Shown here: positions 63,573 through 64,000 of the stretch, piece after piece
Layout of the letters: each line of letters begins with the position of its first letter
How positions within the stretch are numbered: the stretch's first letter is position 1
DNA from: JAHZMA01 sp965205905
Lineage (GTDB): Bacteria > Pseudomonadota > Alphaproteobacteria > JABAAW01 > JAHZMA01
Length of the DNA stretch: 64,000 nucleotides
Assembly: GCA_965205905.1 (NCBI GenBank)
Contig: CBDBHZ010000011.1
Coordinates: forward strand, 567,836-631,835
Reading direction: 5' to 3'
Notes under the pieces: model-generated
Told to the model about the DNA's origin: nothing
The model's input: only the letters and a program-made list of their open reading frames with translations
The model's database searches: none
Made by a program: the position numbers and the translations under genes

Positions 63573-64000
63573 TACCGCCTCTCCTGCCTAAAATGCAACA
63601 CGCAAATAAGAGTGAATAACATTCGTGATGTATCAGTATCGGTGGTCAACATTTTTGGTTTGCAAAGCGTGCTGTAAAATTTCAGCACCTTCATTATGAA
63701 TCGCACGCTACGTGCCATATCGATGGTTTCTATATTGGCAATCGACCGCGCTTTTACCGCGCCAAAATGACTTTCAGCGATTTGAAAATAATCACGGACA
63801 ATTTTGCGAAACGCGCTTAAACGCAAAATAATCGTGCCTAATTTATCAGTTCCGATTCGGCATCATTTAAGGTGAAAGCAAGGTCGCGGTCATTGACGAT
63901 GGAAAGATACAGAATGATAAGGGCCTTCTCCAAAAATAGAATTATCGGGCATGAAGTGATTTTTCACCAGAATATCTTGCAATGCTTGGCGTTTTTCACG
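63572..64000 (-). pseudogene. UPF0262 family protein, partial at window edge and frameshifted
   Basis: Recognised by LSAFRKIVRDYFQIAESHF, IANIETIDMAR and TSRMLFTLICVLH, which match UPF0262. Between them the true continuation IHNEGAEILQHALQTKNVD is in another frame (breaks near 63708 and 63645, compensating). Upstream, DILVKNHFMPDNSIFGEGPY and SIVNDRDLAFTLND, also out of frame, extend to the window edge. The family's role is unknown; it is alphaproteobacteria-specific and often near hisD. Confidence 0.75.

Overview
The window comes from an AT-rich bacterium that is almost certainly an alphaproteobacterium. It carries the alphaproteobacterial cell-cycle regulator TrcR (DUF1013), a UPF0262 / low-molecular-weight phosphatase / Maf / RNase G block, a DUF2849-CysI-DUF934 sulfite-reduction operon, and the order trpB-trpA-accD-folC-sdhE-mfd. 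Envelope lipoproteins, beta-barrels, a TolC-like protein and c-type haem motifs show a Gram-negative envelope with cytochrome c maturation. The species cannot be named from this sequence.

Layout. 0-4.5 kb: tandem haem-c chemoreceptors and two small lipoproteins. 4.5-7.9 kb: a 23S-5S rRNA operon with its own leader and processing stems but no 16S or tRNA genes upstream. 7.9-19.4 kb: an accessory region with nucleases (GIY-YIG, PD-(D/E)XK, a membrane-tailed SNase), a truncated phage-type ATPase, paralogous small membrane proteins, a SOUL protein, a lipase and a beta-barrel gene. These genes are separated by a mosaic of hairpin repeats whose stems covary. This region also holds a candidate small RNA (9709-9957) and a riboswitch-like three-way-junction leader (18214-18325). 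19.4-23.3 kb: a DUF4212/SSS symporter, a beta-barrel protein and a 499-bp tandem gene duplication.

23.4-40 kb is core: ettA; an operon of ferredoxin reductase, ferredoxin, siroheme synthase, DUF2849, cysI and DUF934 that supplies electrons and cofactor for sulfite reduction; then trpBA-accD-folC-sdhE-mfd and a Sel1-repeat protein. 40-52 kb: a cNMP-domain protein, ilvD, a SPOR lipoprotein, an S49 peptidase, glnD, a cytochrome b561/dihaem cytochrome c cluster, an orphan protein, a degenerate AMP-binding protein and a TlpA thioredoxin. 52-64 kb: argH-lipoprotein-lysA-purD, a TolC-like protein, trcR, a DsbA-family protein, a HAD nucleotidase, gmhA, and the rng/maf/LMW-phosphatase/UPF0262 block.

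Six conserved genes (ferredoxin reductase, trpB, accD, rng, maf, UPF0262) are interrupted by small indels, several in short homopolymers. Long neighbours such as mfd and glnD are open throughout. Consensus sequencing errors therefore look more likely than gene decay, and these genes are marked as frameshifted rather than dead.
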